Notes under the pieces: model-generated | What the model was told of the DNA's origin: nothing | What the model saw: the letters and a program-made list of their open reading frames with translations, nothing else | Databases searched by the model: none | Part shown: one piece after another, positions 16,244 through 25,608 of the stretch | Numbering within the stretch: the stretch's first letter is position 1 | Layout of the letters: each line of letters begins with the position of its first letter | NCBI RefSeq assembly: GCF_000384415.1 | Contig: NZ_ARVU01000001.1 | Span: 1,178,001 to 1,242,000, forward strand | Source: Cycloclasticus pugetii PS-1 | GTDB lineage: Bacteria > Pseudomonadota > Gammaproteobacteria > Methylococcales > Cycloclasticaceae | Direction: 5' to 3' | DNA length: 64,000 bases | Program-made: the position numbers and the translations under genes

Positions 16244-16840
16244 CTAAAAGTTAATAGTACGGTTATTGTGTCGGAGTGTTATCCCACCTTGCCCTGTTTG
16301 ATTAATCCACATGGTATTTATTTCTTCAATACCCGTAAAAAACTCAAATAAATTCACGGTTATTGAGGGCAGGGAAGTGCTGTCCTGACAGTGGTATTTA
16401 TAGGTGACCATTATTTCACTGTGGTTCTCATCATGATGCTTCCCATTATCGTTATGTTCATGCTTATGGTTACTTGAACTTCTGTCATGATCATTATCCT
16501 GATGGTCTATGTCGATAATTTTGGATAGGTCGACAGACATATTAATCAGCTTGCAATGGGCATCAGACATTAAGAAAAGAGCCTCAGGTTGACGAAGCGT
16601 TGAAGCAGCTTTATCAACCGCCTTAAGGTCTTTTGATGATTTCGCCTGATGCTCAAAACCAACGAGGTTCATAGCGGGTGATTTAAATTGAATTTCAAGC
16701 GCATTCTCTTCGGCCACTACCATTAGCTCAGATACGCCATGAACATGTGCATCTAAGTTCGTCCTTGCTTCCTCAGCCTGTATTGCAGCGCTTAGGAAAA
16801 CTAGATTAAAGCTAACGAACTTAAGTAATGTATTCTTCAT
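16244..16840 (-). CDS. DUF2796 (ZrgA-like) His-rich periplasmic zinc-binding protein
   Basis: 198 residues from the ATG at 16840, chosen because GGAGGG lies 9 bases upstream and a signal peptide (ending AAIQA) follows. The mature protein begins with the family motif LDAHVHGVSEL, and has NLVGFEHQA and AHCKL. A loop at about 110-145 is dense in His and Asp (NHKHEHNDNGKHHDENH), typical of periplasmic zinc chaperones. It resembles ZrgA of Vibrio, the zinc-binding component of a Zur-regulated system. It is the first gene of the zur operon. Confidence 0.85.
   Translation of the reverse strand: MKNTLLKFVSFNLVFLSAAIQAEEARTNLDAHVHGVSELMVVAEENALEIQFKSPAMNLVGFEHQAKSSKDLKAVDKAASTLRQPEALFLMSDAHCKLINMSVDLSKIIDIDHQDNDHDRSSSNHKHEHNDNGKHHDENHSEIMVTYKYHCQDSTSLPSITVNLFEFFTGIEEINTMWINQTGQGGITLRHNNRTINF
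16367..16374 (+). other. KOPS-like octamer GGGCAGGG
   Basis: GGGNAGGG on the plus strand, 760 bp left of and pointing toward the dif-like site. GGGCAGGG is among the strongest FtsK-binding variants known in E. coli. Confidence 0.5.
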
Positions 16841-16863
16841 TCTAGTGACCCTCCATACGATTA

Positions 16864-16887
16864 AAGTTATGATACAACATAACATTT
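16864..16887. promoter_or_regulatory. Zur box upstream of the DUF2796-zur operon
   Basis: Perfect inverted repeat GTTATG (16867-16872), 6-bp spacer, CATAAC (16879-16884), flanked by A/T as in Zur sites. It is 27 bp upstream of the operon's first ATG, overlapping the expected promoter. Confidence 0.7.
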
Positions 16888-17133
16888 ATATCGTAAAGGC
16901 TACACGTTTAAGCCAAAAATCAAAACGTGACCAAAGGGTTTCGACATAACTTTGTCTTAAGCCTGTAACCTTGGCCGAGCAGATAATAAATAACCTCGCT
17001 AATTCTCACATTAAAAAAGAGTAGTCCCTGTTAAATGGCTTTATTTAAATAAACAACCCGTTAACTAAAAATTAATAAAGTGAGGTCCTAAATTCATTAA
17101 TCCTCTTAATTTTCAACTGTCGTTTAGGTATTA

Positions 17134-17161
17134 ATTTAACATAATATACATTATACGAAGT
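17134..17161 (-). other. Chromosomal dif site (XerC/XerD recombination site)
   Basis: Read on the minus strand, the 28 bp are ACTTCGTATAA (XerC arm), TGTATA (centre), TTATGTTAAAT (XerD arm). Compared with E. coli dif (GGTGCGCATAA-TGTATA-TTATGTTAAAT), 24 of 28 positions match; the centre and XerD arm are identical and all differences lie in the variable XerC arm. It sits in a 730-bp intergenic gap. KOPS octamers on both sides point toward it. It marks the replication terminus, where XerCD resolve chromosome dimers. Confidence 0.92.
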
Positions 17162-17216
17162 ATTATATTCGGCAATATCATTAAAGCTAAGGATTACAGC
17201 GTGTACTCTTCAGATG

Positions 17217-17465
17217 CTATGGAAAACTTTTCCAGTTATATAAAAATGCTTTAGGCGACGTTAAACGTTCGATATCTTCTTTTAGCTTGGTGTTCTCGTC
17301 AGCTCTAAAATCAATCGTCACATTAAGATTAAGGTATTAATGAGCGCGAATTTTACCCAGCGTGACAAACTCATTTTCAGGTGTAACCAGTTCATCATCA
17401 ATAAACTGAAAGCCGATCCAGTCATCAACCGAATGCGATAAATCGATTTTAATGGCGACTGAGAG
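17217..17465 (-). pseudogene. Decayed coding remnant next to dif
   Basis: In one minus-strand frame the stretch reads as protein-like sequence with fragments such as IKIDLSHSVDDWIGFQFIDD, ENEFVTLGKIRAH and DENTKLKEDIERL. It is interrupted by a TAA at 17337-17339 and a TAG at 17466-17468, and no start codon precedes it. Composition looks like real protein rather than random translation. I do not recognise the family. It may be a gene eroded by insertion or deletion near dif. Confidence 0.3.
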
Positions 17466-17627
17466 CTAATTATTCTTTTCTTTATGTAAACAGCAGGCTC
17501 TACGAACAACAAAGGTTTTTATACAAATTCCATTGACAATATCATTAACCTTCAGCAATATTCCTTATTAGGCAATCTACACGCACTGGCCATTAATTTA
17601 AGTTGGACTAACCTCATCAGATTCCTC

Positions 17628-17939
17628 ATGTTAATTAAGAAATCAAAGATAGGTCTATTTTTTCTGTCTTTAACACTGATCGCCGTCTCATCGGCGGCTC
17701 TAGGTGATACACAGCACCTATATTCAGACAGCTCTTTTAAGCCTGCCTCTTCGCTTGTAGAGTTTGAGTTATCAGATGAAAACAATCCTTTTGATAACGT
17801 TGATGATTTTTTATCAACGCACGTCTATCACAACAAAAAACACGCTACTCATAGCGACCGTTCACAGCCTATTTACGTTTCAGCACATAATATTGCTGGC
17901 AAATTTTCTATCCGCGCCCCTCCCTCCTTCATCGGCTAA
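17628..17939 (+). CDS. Small hypothetical secreted protein
   Basis: 103 residues with a credible signal peptide: KKSKIG, a hydrophobic core LFFLSLTLIAV and a cleavage site near SSAALG (about residue 26). The mature part is short, polar, rich in Ser, Asp and His, and has no recognised domain. There is no clear SD before the ATG at 17628, and downstream sequence to 18115 is non-coding. It lies 470 bp right of the dif site. It could be a real small exported protein or an over-called frame; the signal peptide is the only positive evidence. Confidence 0.45.
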   Translation: MLIKKSKIGLFFLSLTLIAVSSAALGDTQHLYSDSSFKPASSLVEFELSDENNPFDNVDDFLSTHVYHNKKHATHSDRSQPIYVSAHNIAGKFSIRAPPSFIG

Positions 17940-18114
17940 CGTTATACAGACTAGACTTTTCTGGTCAAAAACAACTATTTTTTAAGGGCTGCCTAATAGC
18001 TGCGTATTCGCAATAGCCGTCACAAGCTATGCAATACTGTAAGACAACACGCCTCCCTTAAAGTCATTTTCTGCCTTCCCATGGCATATCATTTAAAAAC
18101 CGGAGAGCACAACG

Positions 18115-18675
18115 ATGAAAGACTTAGCATTTTACGATACTACTCCCTTCGATGAATTAGCTTGGCCAGAGCTAAACAAACAAATTAGCTTGAAGTCACC
18201 AGCGCTCGAAATCTTCACCGATTTTGAAAAAACCCAACCGATGGTTATAAACTCCTCTATGTCTGCCATAGATGCTGAAAAACTCATGCAAACAGAACAT
18301 GTTCGCTTAAAGTTTGTTGTTAATAGTAACAATCATTTATTAGGTGTCGTTAGTCTAGAGGACTTAAATAGCCGGGAAATACTTAAGCGTGTATCTAAAG
18401 GTGAAAACAGAGAAGAACTGTCTGTTACTGACTTTATGAGACCGAGAAATAAATTAAAGTCTTTTGATTATTCGGATCTGGCACACGCCTCTATTAAAGA
18501 TGTTATTGGTAGCCTTAAAAACAGCGGTTACCGACACTGCCTGGTTGTGGACCATAAGCATCACAAAATTCGAGGAATCATTTCAGCCAGCGACATTGCT
18601 AGATCACTTCAATTACAGATAAACATTAAAAGTGACTCCAGTTTTGTTGGGATTTTTAAGGCCATTCAACATTAA
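18115..18675 (+). CDS. CBS-domain protein
   Basis: 186 residues. Two CBS motifs are visible: residues about 40-95 (MVINSSMSAIDAEKLMQTEH, LLGVVSLEDL) and about 105-175 (DFMRPRNKLKSFDYSDL, HCLVVDHKHHKIRGIISASDIARSL). CBS pairs bind adenine nucleotides and often regulate transporters or enzymes. There is no other domain. GGAGAG lies 10 bases before the ATG. It precedes nhaD but is separated from it by a strong hairpin at 18700-18730. Its ligand and target are unknown; control of the neighbouring antiporter is only a guess. Confidence 0.85.
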   Translation: MKDLAFYDTTPFDELAWPELNKQISLKSPALEIFTDFEKTQPMVINSSMSAIDAEKLMQTEHVRLKFVVNSNNHLLGVVSLEDLNSREILKRVSKGENREELSVTDFMRPRNKLKSFDYSDLAHASIKDVIGSLKNSGYRHCLVVDHKHHKIRGIISASDIARSLQLQINIKSDSSFVGIFKAIQH

Positions 18676-18699
18676 ATTAAACCTTATAACGGTGAGGCT

Positions 18700-18730
18700 G
18701 GGTTCCCACGATCAATCGTGGGAACCTTTA
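18700..18730 (+). terminator. Terminator after the CBS gene
   Basis: Perfect 12-bp stem GGTTCCCACGAT (18701-18712) and ATCGTGGGAACC (18715-18726) with only two loop bases, then TTTA. The T-tract is short and the tight loop is cruciform-like, so a regulatory inverted repeat is an alternative. Confidence 0.6.
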
Positions 18731-18824
18731 CCTTAATAGAACAGATATCTACGTTCATTTCGTTTCATACTCGATAATTTTTTTAGCATTTTTAACACAG
18801 TGCTAATAATAAGGAGCACTTTAG

Positions 18825-20261
18825 ATGAAAATACTTATGATACTAGCCGCTTTACTGCTGCTAATAACCCCCTGCCTTGCATGGTCCTCCTCAGCTACTT
18901 ACCAACCGATAGACCTTACATCCACTATAGTTGGATATTTATCATTATTAGTTTTTGCTCTCGCCTACACACTAGTGATCTTTGAAGAGCAACTTCACTT
19001 ACGTAAATCCAAACCGGTCTTATTGGCTGCTGGGCTCATCTGGATCATGATCGCAATCGCATACAAGACCCATGGGTATGATCATGCTGCAGAAATCGCC
19101 TTACGCCATAACTTTCTTGAATATGCCGAATTATTCTTCTTTTTATTGGTAGCAATGACCTATATAAACGCGATGATAGAGCGCAAAGTATTTGATGCGC
19201 TCCGTGGCTGGTTAATTGATAAAGGCTTCAGTTATAAAAACCTATTCTGGTTAACCGGTACCCTAGCCTTCTTTATATCACCGGTGGCAGACAATCTAAC
19301 AACGGCACTTATCATGTGTACTGTTGTGCTTACCGTTGGCAAAAACGCTCCTAAATTTGTGTCTATTTCCTGCATCAGCATCGTTGTTGGTGCAAACGCA
19401 GGTGGTGCGTTCAGCCCGTTCGGCGACATCACCACGTTAATGGTGTGGCAAAAAGGCTTACTTCAATTTACTGAATTCTTTAATCTTTTTATACCATCAC
19501 TGGTAAATTATTTAGTACCCGCAGCCATTATGAGTGCTTTCATCCCTGCTGGAATGCCTAACTCTGTCGATGATAATGAAACATTGCTTATTAAACGAGG
19601 CGGTCTAACTATTGTTATGCTTTTTGCATTAACCATTTTGACCGCTGTCTGCTTTCATAACTTCCTGCACCTACCTCCTGCCATTGGCATGATGACCGGT
19701 TTAGCCTACCTGAAATTTTTTAGTTATTACCTTAAAATTAGCGAGCATTCACGAAACTCACCAGGTTTTGAAGAAAGGTTTCAAGAAGGCAGTAAAGATA
19801 ACGCACAGACTGATTTTCGTGAATTTGATGTTTTCGACAAGGTTGCAGGCGCTGAATGGGACACCCTATTCTTCTTCTATGGTGTGATCATGGCGGTAGG
19901 AGGGTTAGGCTTTCTTGGCTACCTAGGTCTGGCTTCCGAATTCATCTATGGCGACCTAGGACCAACTACCGCAAATGTATTACTGGGCCTTATGTCTGCC
20001 ATTGTCGACAACATTCCAGTGATGTTTGCCGTTTTAACCATGTCGCCCGATATGTCTCAAGGTCAATGGTTACTGGTTACATTAACCGCTGGAGTTGGAG
20101 GAAGCTTATTATCAATTGGCTCTGCTGCAGGTGTTGCCCTAATGGGGCAAGCACGTGGTATCTATACATTTGCTTCACACCTTAAATGGGCACCTGTTAT
20201 CGCTCTCGGTTACGCTGCCAGTATTTATGTGCATATGTGGATCAACGCGGGGCTTTTTTAA
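18825..20261 (+). CDS. nhaD: Na+/H+ antiporter NhaD
   Basis: 478 residues of the ion-transporter superfamily, with an N-terminal signal-like helix (1-20) and about 12 further helices. Conserved NhaD segments include LFWLTGTLAFFISPVADNLTTALIM, SISCISIVVGANAGGAFSPFGDITTLMVW (D and T residues of the ion path), LLGLMSAIVDNIPVMFAVLTM and GGSLLSIGSAAGVALMGQ. It exchanges sodium for protons at the inner membrane, which suits a marine habitat. AAGGAG lies 8 bases before the ATG. It appears to be a single-gene unit. Confidence 0.93.
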   Translation: MKILMILAALLLLITPCLAWSSSATYQPIDLTSTIVGYLSLLVFALAYTLVIFEEQLHLRKSKPVLLAAGLIWIMIAIAYKTHGYDHAAEIALRHNFLEYAELFFFLLVAMTYINAMIERKVFDALRGWLIDKGFSYKNLFWLTGTLAFFISPVADNLTTALIMCTVVLTVGKNAPKFVSISCISIVVGANAGGAFSPFGDITTLMVWQKGLLQFTEFFNLFIPSLVNYLVPAAIMSAFIPAGMPNSVDDNETLLIKRGGLTIVMLFALTILTAVCFHNFLHLPPAIGMMTGLAYLKFFSYYLKISEHSRNSPGFEERFQEGSKDNAQTDFREFDVFDKVAGAEWDTLFFFYGVIMAVGGLGFLGYLGLASEFIYGDLGPTTANVLLGLMSAIVDNIPVMFAVLTMSPDMSQGQWLLVTLTAGVGGSLLSIGSAAGVALMGQARGIYTFASHLKWAPVIALGYAASIYVHMWINAGLF

Positions 20262-20552
20262 ATAACATGTTCTATAAAATAGCTAAAGCTTAATATAAAA
20301 CATTCGATTAATTAATCCCATGGAGTCACCGCTTAGGCCCAATTTATTAATTTTTTTGCGCACTTTAATAAATAATATTAAGATTTTTATACAGTTAGAA
20401 TAAAATTAAAATGCGTATTAAATACCTCGACTGTCAGGTTCATGTTGTATATAAGAAAAAACTGATAAAAGTCCTTGGTATATAAAATGTTATCAATATA
20501 CAATTCTCGCTCTCATATTTATTTTAAAAATAACAAATAGGTGGACATAATT

Positions 20553-21551
20553 ATGGCTAGAAGACAAGACAGGTTAACAGTAGAAGATGTGAATGGTGCT
20601 TGGGCAATCATTCCTACACCAGCGATAGAAACTGGTGATCAATGGCAAACAGAAGACAGCGTTGATTATGACGAAATCGCTAGAGCTGTTGACGGCCTTA
20701 TTGAATCTGGTGTTGACGCCATCATGAGTCAAGGAACTTTTGGAGAAGGCGCTACCCTTACTTGGGAAGAAAAGAAAAAAATGATGGAAGTCATGGTTGA
20801 AACTTCAGCCGGACGAGTACCTATCTTTGTTGGTGTTACAACAATGAATACTCGCGAGACTATTCGTCAATTACGTCATGCACGAGATATTGGTGCTGAC
20901 GGAACAATGTTAGGCTTACCAATGTGGCAGCAAATTGATGTACCTGCAGCTGTTCGTTTCTATCAAGATGTTGCTGAAGCTGTGCCTGAAATGGCAATCG
21001 CTATTTACGCTAACCCAGAAGCATTTAAATTTGATTTCCCAGCTCCATTTTGGGCTCAAGTTGCTAACATTCCACAAGTCATCACTTGCAAGTACATAAA
21101 TATTGGTCAACTACACTTGCACACGATGGTTTCAAAAAAGCAAATTAGATTTTTGCCACTAGAAATCGATCACGCAGATGCTGCTAAAATGGATCCAGAA
21201 TTCAACACTGCTTTTTGGTCACCACTTGCTTGTACAGGCCCTGAGCTAACCATTCATTGGCGTGACAGTGTTAGAGAAGCGGCTAAAACAGGTGACTGGA
21301 GTAGACCAGACGAGCTTTACCCACAAATGGCATTAGCACTGTCTAGCTTATTCCCTCCTGGAGGCTTTGCTGAATTTTCTAAATATAACATTCAGTTAGA
21401 AAAAGCGCGTATTAATGCAGCTGGTTGGATGAAAGCAGGTCCATGCCGCCCTCCTTACATGACAGCACCTGAACACTACTTAGAAGGCGCCGCTAAATCT
21501 GGTACAGGTTGGGCTGAGTTAAATAAAAAATTACTTGAAGGCACGCTTTAA
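20553..21551 (+). CDS. trans-o-Hydroxybenzylidenepyruvate hydratase-aldolase-like (NahE/PhnE type)
   Basis: 332 residues from the ATG at 20553, with AGGTGG about 10 bases upstream. It is a DapA-superfamily class I aldolase. NahE-type landmarks are all present: VNGAWAIIPTPA, GTFGEGATLTWEEK, TMLGLPMWQQIDVPAAVRFY, Y152 in IYANPEAFKFDFP, Schiff-base lysine K180 in VITCKY, and the C-terminal FSKYNIQLEKARINAAGWMK and GPCRPPY. The reaction splits hydroxybenzylidenepyruvate into an aromatic aldehyde and pyruvate in naphthalene/phenanthrene breakdown. No dioxygenase gene is adjacent, and the 290-bp AT-rich upstream gap suggests its own promoter. The exact substrate is not certain. Confidence 0.88.
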   Translation: MARRQDRLTVEDVNGAWAIIPTPAIETGDQWQTEDSVDYDEIARAVDGLIESGVDAIMSQGTFGEGATLTWEEKKKMMEVMVETSAGRVPIFVGVTTMNTRETIRQLRHARDIGADGTMLGLPMWQQIDVPAAVRFYQDVAEAVPEMAIAIYANPEAFKFDFPAPFWAQVANIPQVITCKYINIGQLHLHTMVSKKQIRFLPLEIDHADAAKMDPEFNTAFWSPLACTGPELTIHWRDSVREAAKTGDWSRPDELYPQMALALSSLFPPGGFAEFSKYNIQLEKARINAAGWMKAGPCRPPYMTAPEHYLEGAAKSGTGWAELNKKLLEGTL

Positions 21552-21578
21552 GTAAAATATTGATCTCGTCATTAATGT

Positions 21579-22640
21579 CTAAAGCAGGTCAATAAGCACT
21601 TTTCCTGCTTTGACATTAATGGCCGATTTCATAACCGCATCTCGTTCAGACCACTCTTCTTGTGCAAATCGATGAATATATGCGGGTAACACTTCTGAAA
21701 GAGCTTGCGTAGCCGTTCTAGGTACAGCTCCTGGCATATTAGCCACACAAAAATGAGTAACTCCCTCCTCTACAAAAGTCGGTTCGTTATACGTTGTCGG
21801 ACGAGTTGTTTCAACACATCCCCCTTGATCCACTGAAATATCCACAATGACAGAACCTTCCATCATTAATTTTAAATGGGAACGGTTAATAAAATGCGGC
21901 GCTTTCTTCCCGGGAACATGCAAAGCAGCCACTAACAAGTTTGTGGTAGCCATTAACGACAAACATTCCTCTTGATTATTTATAGGGTTAATTAAAGGAT
22001 CCAGTTGAGTGACTGATGCAAGTGCCTCAAGTGACTTATCATAAACAGACACATTCGCGCCTATATTTCTTGCTAATAAGGCTGCTTGCCTTCCAGCAGA
22101 ACCAGCCCCAAGTACCAATACTTGCCCTTTTTCGACACCATCGTCTTGCAAACCGCCTAACAATAAACCAGAACCACCGCGGTATTGATGTAATAAAGTA
22201 GCACCTATCTGAACAGATAGTTTTCCGGCTATTTCACTCATGGGTTTAAGGATTGGCAGCTGTTTATTATCTCGCACCGATTCAAAACCAACAGCCGTCA
22301 GGCCTATTTTTGATAATTTACTCGCTAGTTCTTCGTTCGCAGCAAGGTGAAGAAAACAAAAAAGAAGGTGATTAGGTGTTAAATATTGAAGGTCCCCCTC
22401 TTGCGGCTCTTTTACCTTTACAATTAAATCGCCTGCCTTATAAAGTGCTTGCGCTGTAGGGCAAACAATCACACCAACTTGCCTATATTGGTCATCATCA
22501 AAGCCGCTTAAAACACCAGCCTGATGTTCAATATAAAGGCGGTGCCCCTTCGCAATGAGTTCCTGACAAGCCATTGGCGTTAATGCAACACGCCCTTCAG
22601 CTGTTTTAATCTCTTTTGGAATACCAATATTCATCAGCAT
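21579..22640 (-). CDS. ald: Alanine dehydrogenase
   Basis: 353 residues, family length about 370. IGIPKEIKTAEGRVALTP at the N-terminus, catalytic K75 in DLIVKVKEPQ and H98 in FCFLHLA, and the NAD-binding VLGAGSAGRQAALLARNIGA. C-terminal NMPGAVPRTATQALSEVLPAY is diagnostic. It interconverts L-alanine and pyruvate with NAD. The chain ends earlier than E. coli-like relatives, but all domains are present. AGG lies 9 bases before the first ATG. It is convergent with the aldolase gene; whether it uses pyruvate from that enzyme is speculation. Confidence 0.92.
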   Translation of the reverse strand: MLMNIGIPKEIKTAEGRVALTPMACQELIAKGHRLYIEHQAGVLSGFDDDQYRQVGVIVCPTAQALYKAGDLIVKVKEPQEGDLQYLTPNHLLFCFLHLAANEELASKLSKIGLTAVGFESVRDNKQLPILKPMSEIAGKLSVQIGATLLHQYRGGSGLLLGGLQDDGVEKGQVLVLGAGSAGRQAALLARNIGANVSVYDKSLEALASVTQLDPLINPINNQEECLSLMATTNLLVAALHVPGKKAPHFINRSHLKLMMEGSVIVDISVDQGGCVETTRPTTYNEPTFVEEGVTHFCVANMPGAVPRTATQALSEVLPAYIHRFAQEEWSERDAVMKSAINVKAGKVLIDLL

Positions 22641-22764
22641 AATACTTTACCTAGTTAGATCTTATCGCCATACTACAGCGCTTTAAAATTAAATTAAATG
22701 AGCCAGCGCTCATTTTCAAACATACCCCCTTGGGTATAAGCATAGTTTAAACACAGTTATTTAG

Positions 22765-23733
<969 letters not shown>

Positions 23734-23749
23734 AGATCTGTAATCTATC

Positions 23750-24442
23750 ATGCTCCACTGGTTAGATATAGAAAATGATGCTGAACCATTTCCTTCTCTA
23801 GATTACGCATTAGAGGAGCCAAATGGCTTACTAGCAGCTGGGGGAACTTTAAACCCCCAGCGCTTACTAAATGCCTACCGTTGCGGTATCTTTCCTTGGT
23901 TTGATGAAGATCAGCCTATTCTTTGGTGGTCACCTGACCCTCGGTTAGTTTTAAAACCGGATGATCTACATATTTCTCGCAGCCTGAAAAAATGTATCAA
24001 TAAAAATTTATATAGCTGCACCGTTGACAAGGCATTTAATGAGGTCATCGTGGCCTGCTCTACGAGTCGAAAGGATCAACAAGGCACTTGGATTACCGAT
24101 TCAATGATTGATGCTTATCAAACTCTGTTTACTTTAGGTCACGCTCATTCAGTTGAAGTTTGGGCGGACGAAAAACTAGTTGGTGGTCTTTATGGTGTCA
24201 GCATTGGGCAGGTTTTTTTTGGCGAATCAATGTTCAGCCGGTTAGATAACGCATCCAAAGTGGGGTTTGCTTTTTTATGCAAACAGTTAAGTCAATGGGA
24301 GTTTCAGCTGATAGATTGCCAAGTCCACTCTGACCATCTAGAGCGATTGGGCGCATCAACCATACCGAGAAAAGAATTTGCTGAACAACTTGCAGTATAT
24401 TGTCTAAAAAAACCGTCGACAAACGCGTGGTTACTTTCATGA
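23750..24442 (+). CDS. aat: Leucyl/phenylalanyl-tRNA--protein transferase
   Basis: 230 residues. The family pattern is clear: FPSLDYALEEPNGLLAAGG, LLNAYRCGIFPWFDEDQPILWWSPDPR, LVGGLYGVSIGQVFFGESMFS, FQLIDCQVHSDHLERLGA and IPRKEF. It adds Leu or Phe to proteins with basic N-termini, marking them for ClpS-ClpAP. It lies in one cluster with bpt, clpS and clpA, so the N-degron writers and reader are encoded together. Its stop overlaps the bpt start as ATGA. The SD is weak. Confidence 0.96.
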   Translation: MLHWLDIENDAEPFPSLDYALEEPNGLLAAGGTLNPQRLLNAYRCGIFPWFDEDQPILWWSPDPRLVLKPDDLHISRSLKKCINKNLYSCTVDKAFNEVIVACSTSRKDQQGTWITDSMIDAYQTLFTLGHAHSVEVWADEKLVGGLYGVSIGQVFFGESMFSRLDNASKVGFAFLCKQLSQWEFQLIDCQVHSDHLERLGASTIPRKEFAEQLAVYCLKKPSTNAWLLS

Positions 24443-25212
24443 GCTCACCCTCCCCAGCTGGCAGACAGTTACAACTCTATATATCAACACCACAAGCGTG
24501 TGATTACTTAACGGATCGACAATCACAAAATATTTTTATTTCGCCTGATGTCACAGTAACACCTAGCATTTACGAATACCTTATTAGCATCGGTTTTAGG
24601 CGAAGCGGACAACATACATATCGCCCACACTGCCCTAGTTGTCGTGCCTGCATTTCTTCGAGAGTGGATGTACAATCATTTAACGCATCAAAAAGCCAAC
24701 GAAGAGTGTTAACAAAAAATAAAGACCTAAGCGTTAGCTCTGTGCAATCTATTTTCTCAACAGAACACTACGAGCTATACTGCCGATACCAAGCTTTTAA
24801 ACACCCTGGTGGCTCTATGGAAAGTTTCGGTGAAAATGAATACGAAGAGTTTTTATGTCAATCATTTGGTAACAGTTTGATGTTTGAAACCCGTTTGGGT
24901 GAAAAACTATTAGCTGTTTCAGTAACAGATATTTTTGGTGATGCCCTCTCTGCAGTTTATACTTTCTTCGACCCAGAATACTCAGCTAGAAGTCTGGGGA
25001 CCTTTTCAATTTTGCAGCAAATCAAGGCCACTCAAAACCGCGGGAAAAGGCATTTATACCTTGGGTATTACATAAAAAATTCAGTAAAAATGGCTTATAA
25101 AACTAATTTCATGCCCCTTGAGATGTTAATTGAAGGAAAATGGCGTCGTTACACTAAAGATGATGAGCTACCCGATCAAAGCGCATCTTTGGACTCCCCA
25201 ATAACTTTTTAA
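24439..25212 (+). CDS. bpt: Aspartate/glutamate leucyltransferase (Bpt; ATE1-like)
   Basis: 257 residues from the ATG at 24439, which overlaps the aat stop by four bases. ATE1 N-terminal features CDYLTDRQSQNIF and YRPHCPSCRACISSRVDV with the CxxC pair, then FFDPEYSARSLGTFSILQQI and YLGYYIKNSVKMAYK in the acyltransferase domain. It transfers leucine to N-terminal Asp/Glu, feeding them to the ClpS pathway. A longer in-frame start lies inside aat and is rejected. Placement between aat and infA, ahead of clpA/clpS, supports the assignment. Confidence 0.94.
   Translation: MSSPSPAGRQLQLYISTPQACDYLTDRQSQNIFISPDVTVTPSIYEYLISIGFRRSGQHTYRPHCPSCRACISSRVDVQSFNASKSQRRVLTKNKDLSVSSVQSIFSTEHYELYCRYQAFKHPGGSMESFGENEYEEFLCQSFGNSLMFETRLGEKLLAVSVTDIFGDALSAVYTFFDPEYSARSLGTFSILQQIKATQNRGKRHLYLGYYIKNSVKMAYKTNFMPLEMLIEGKWRRYTKDDELPDQSASLDSPITF
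24448..24455 (-). other. KOPS-like octamer GGGGAGGG
   Basis: Plus strand reads CCCTCCCC, so GGGNAGGG lies on the minus strand. It is right of the dif-like site and points toward it. Confidence 0.45.
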
Positions 25213-25306
25213 ACCAATTCGTACTTAACACCGCTCAAATAGTGTAAAATCGCGCCGCATTAGCTTGTTAATCAAGTGTTTAGTTTATTATTTTTTAAAG
25301 GAAATC

Positions 25307-25525
25307 ATGGCAAAAGAAGATCAAATTGAAATGGAAGGCGTAGTAAAAGATACGCTACCAAATACAATGTTTCGTGTTGAGTTGGAAAATGGTCACATTA
25401 TCACAGCGCATATCTCAGGAAAAATGCGTAAGCACTATATTCGTATTTTAACGGGTGACCGCGTTAAAGTAGAAATGACACCATACGATTTAACAAAAGG
25501 CCGAATCACCTACCGAGTTAAATAA
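25307..25525 (+). CDS. infA: Translation initiation factor IF-1
   Basis: 72 residues, exactly the normal IF-1 length, from the ATG at 25307 preceded by AAAGGAA. An earlier in-frame ATG would add 14 hydrophobic residues not seen in IF-1 proteins. An OB fold with [43 protein letters not shown] and [18 protein letters not shown] covers the whole chain. It binds the ribosomal A site during initiation. It converges on clpA. Confidence 0.98.
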   Translation: MAKEDQIEMEGVVKDTLPNTMFRVELENGHIITAHISGKMRKHYIRILTGDRVKVEMTPYDLTKGRITYRVK

Positions 25526-25546
25526 GCATCACTCTATACGTATTAC

Positions 25547-25569
25547 TTAACGGGGACACACCCCGTTAA
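25547..25569. terminator. Hairpin between convergent infA and clpA
   Basis: Perfect 9-bp stem TTAACGGGG (25547-25555) and CCCCGTTAA (25561-25569) with a 5-base loop. There is no clear T-run, so termination is probable rather than sure. Confidence 0.5.
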
Positions 25570-25608
25570 CTCATACCCGATCAGAACCTTATCATTTGGT
25601 AAGCGTTA

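Noticed and set aside
17134-17161. Apparent loxP-like half-site (ACTTCGTATAATGTAT)
   Set aside because: The 16-base match to loxP is explained by overlap with the XerCD dif consensus; the remaining half is dif-like and not a Cre arm.
17318-17512. 64-codon minus-strand frame beside dif
   Set aside because: It is in a different frame from the protein-like remnant and is not preceded by an SD.
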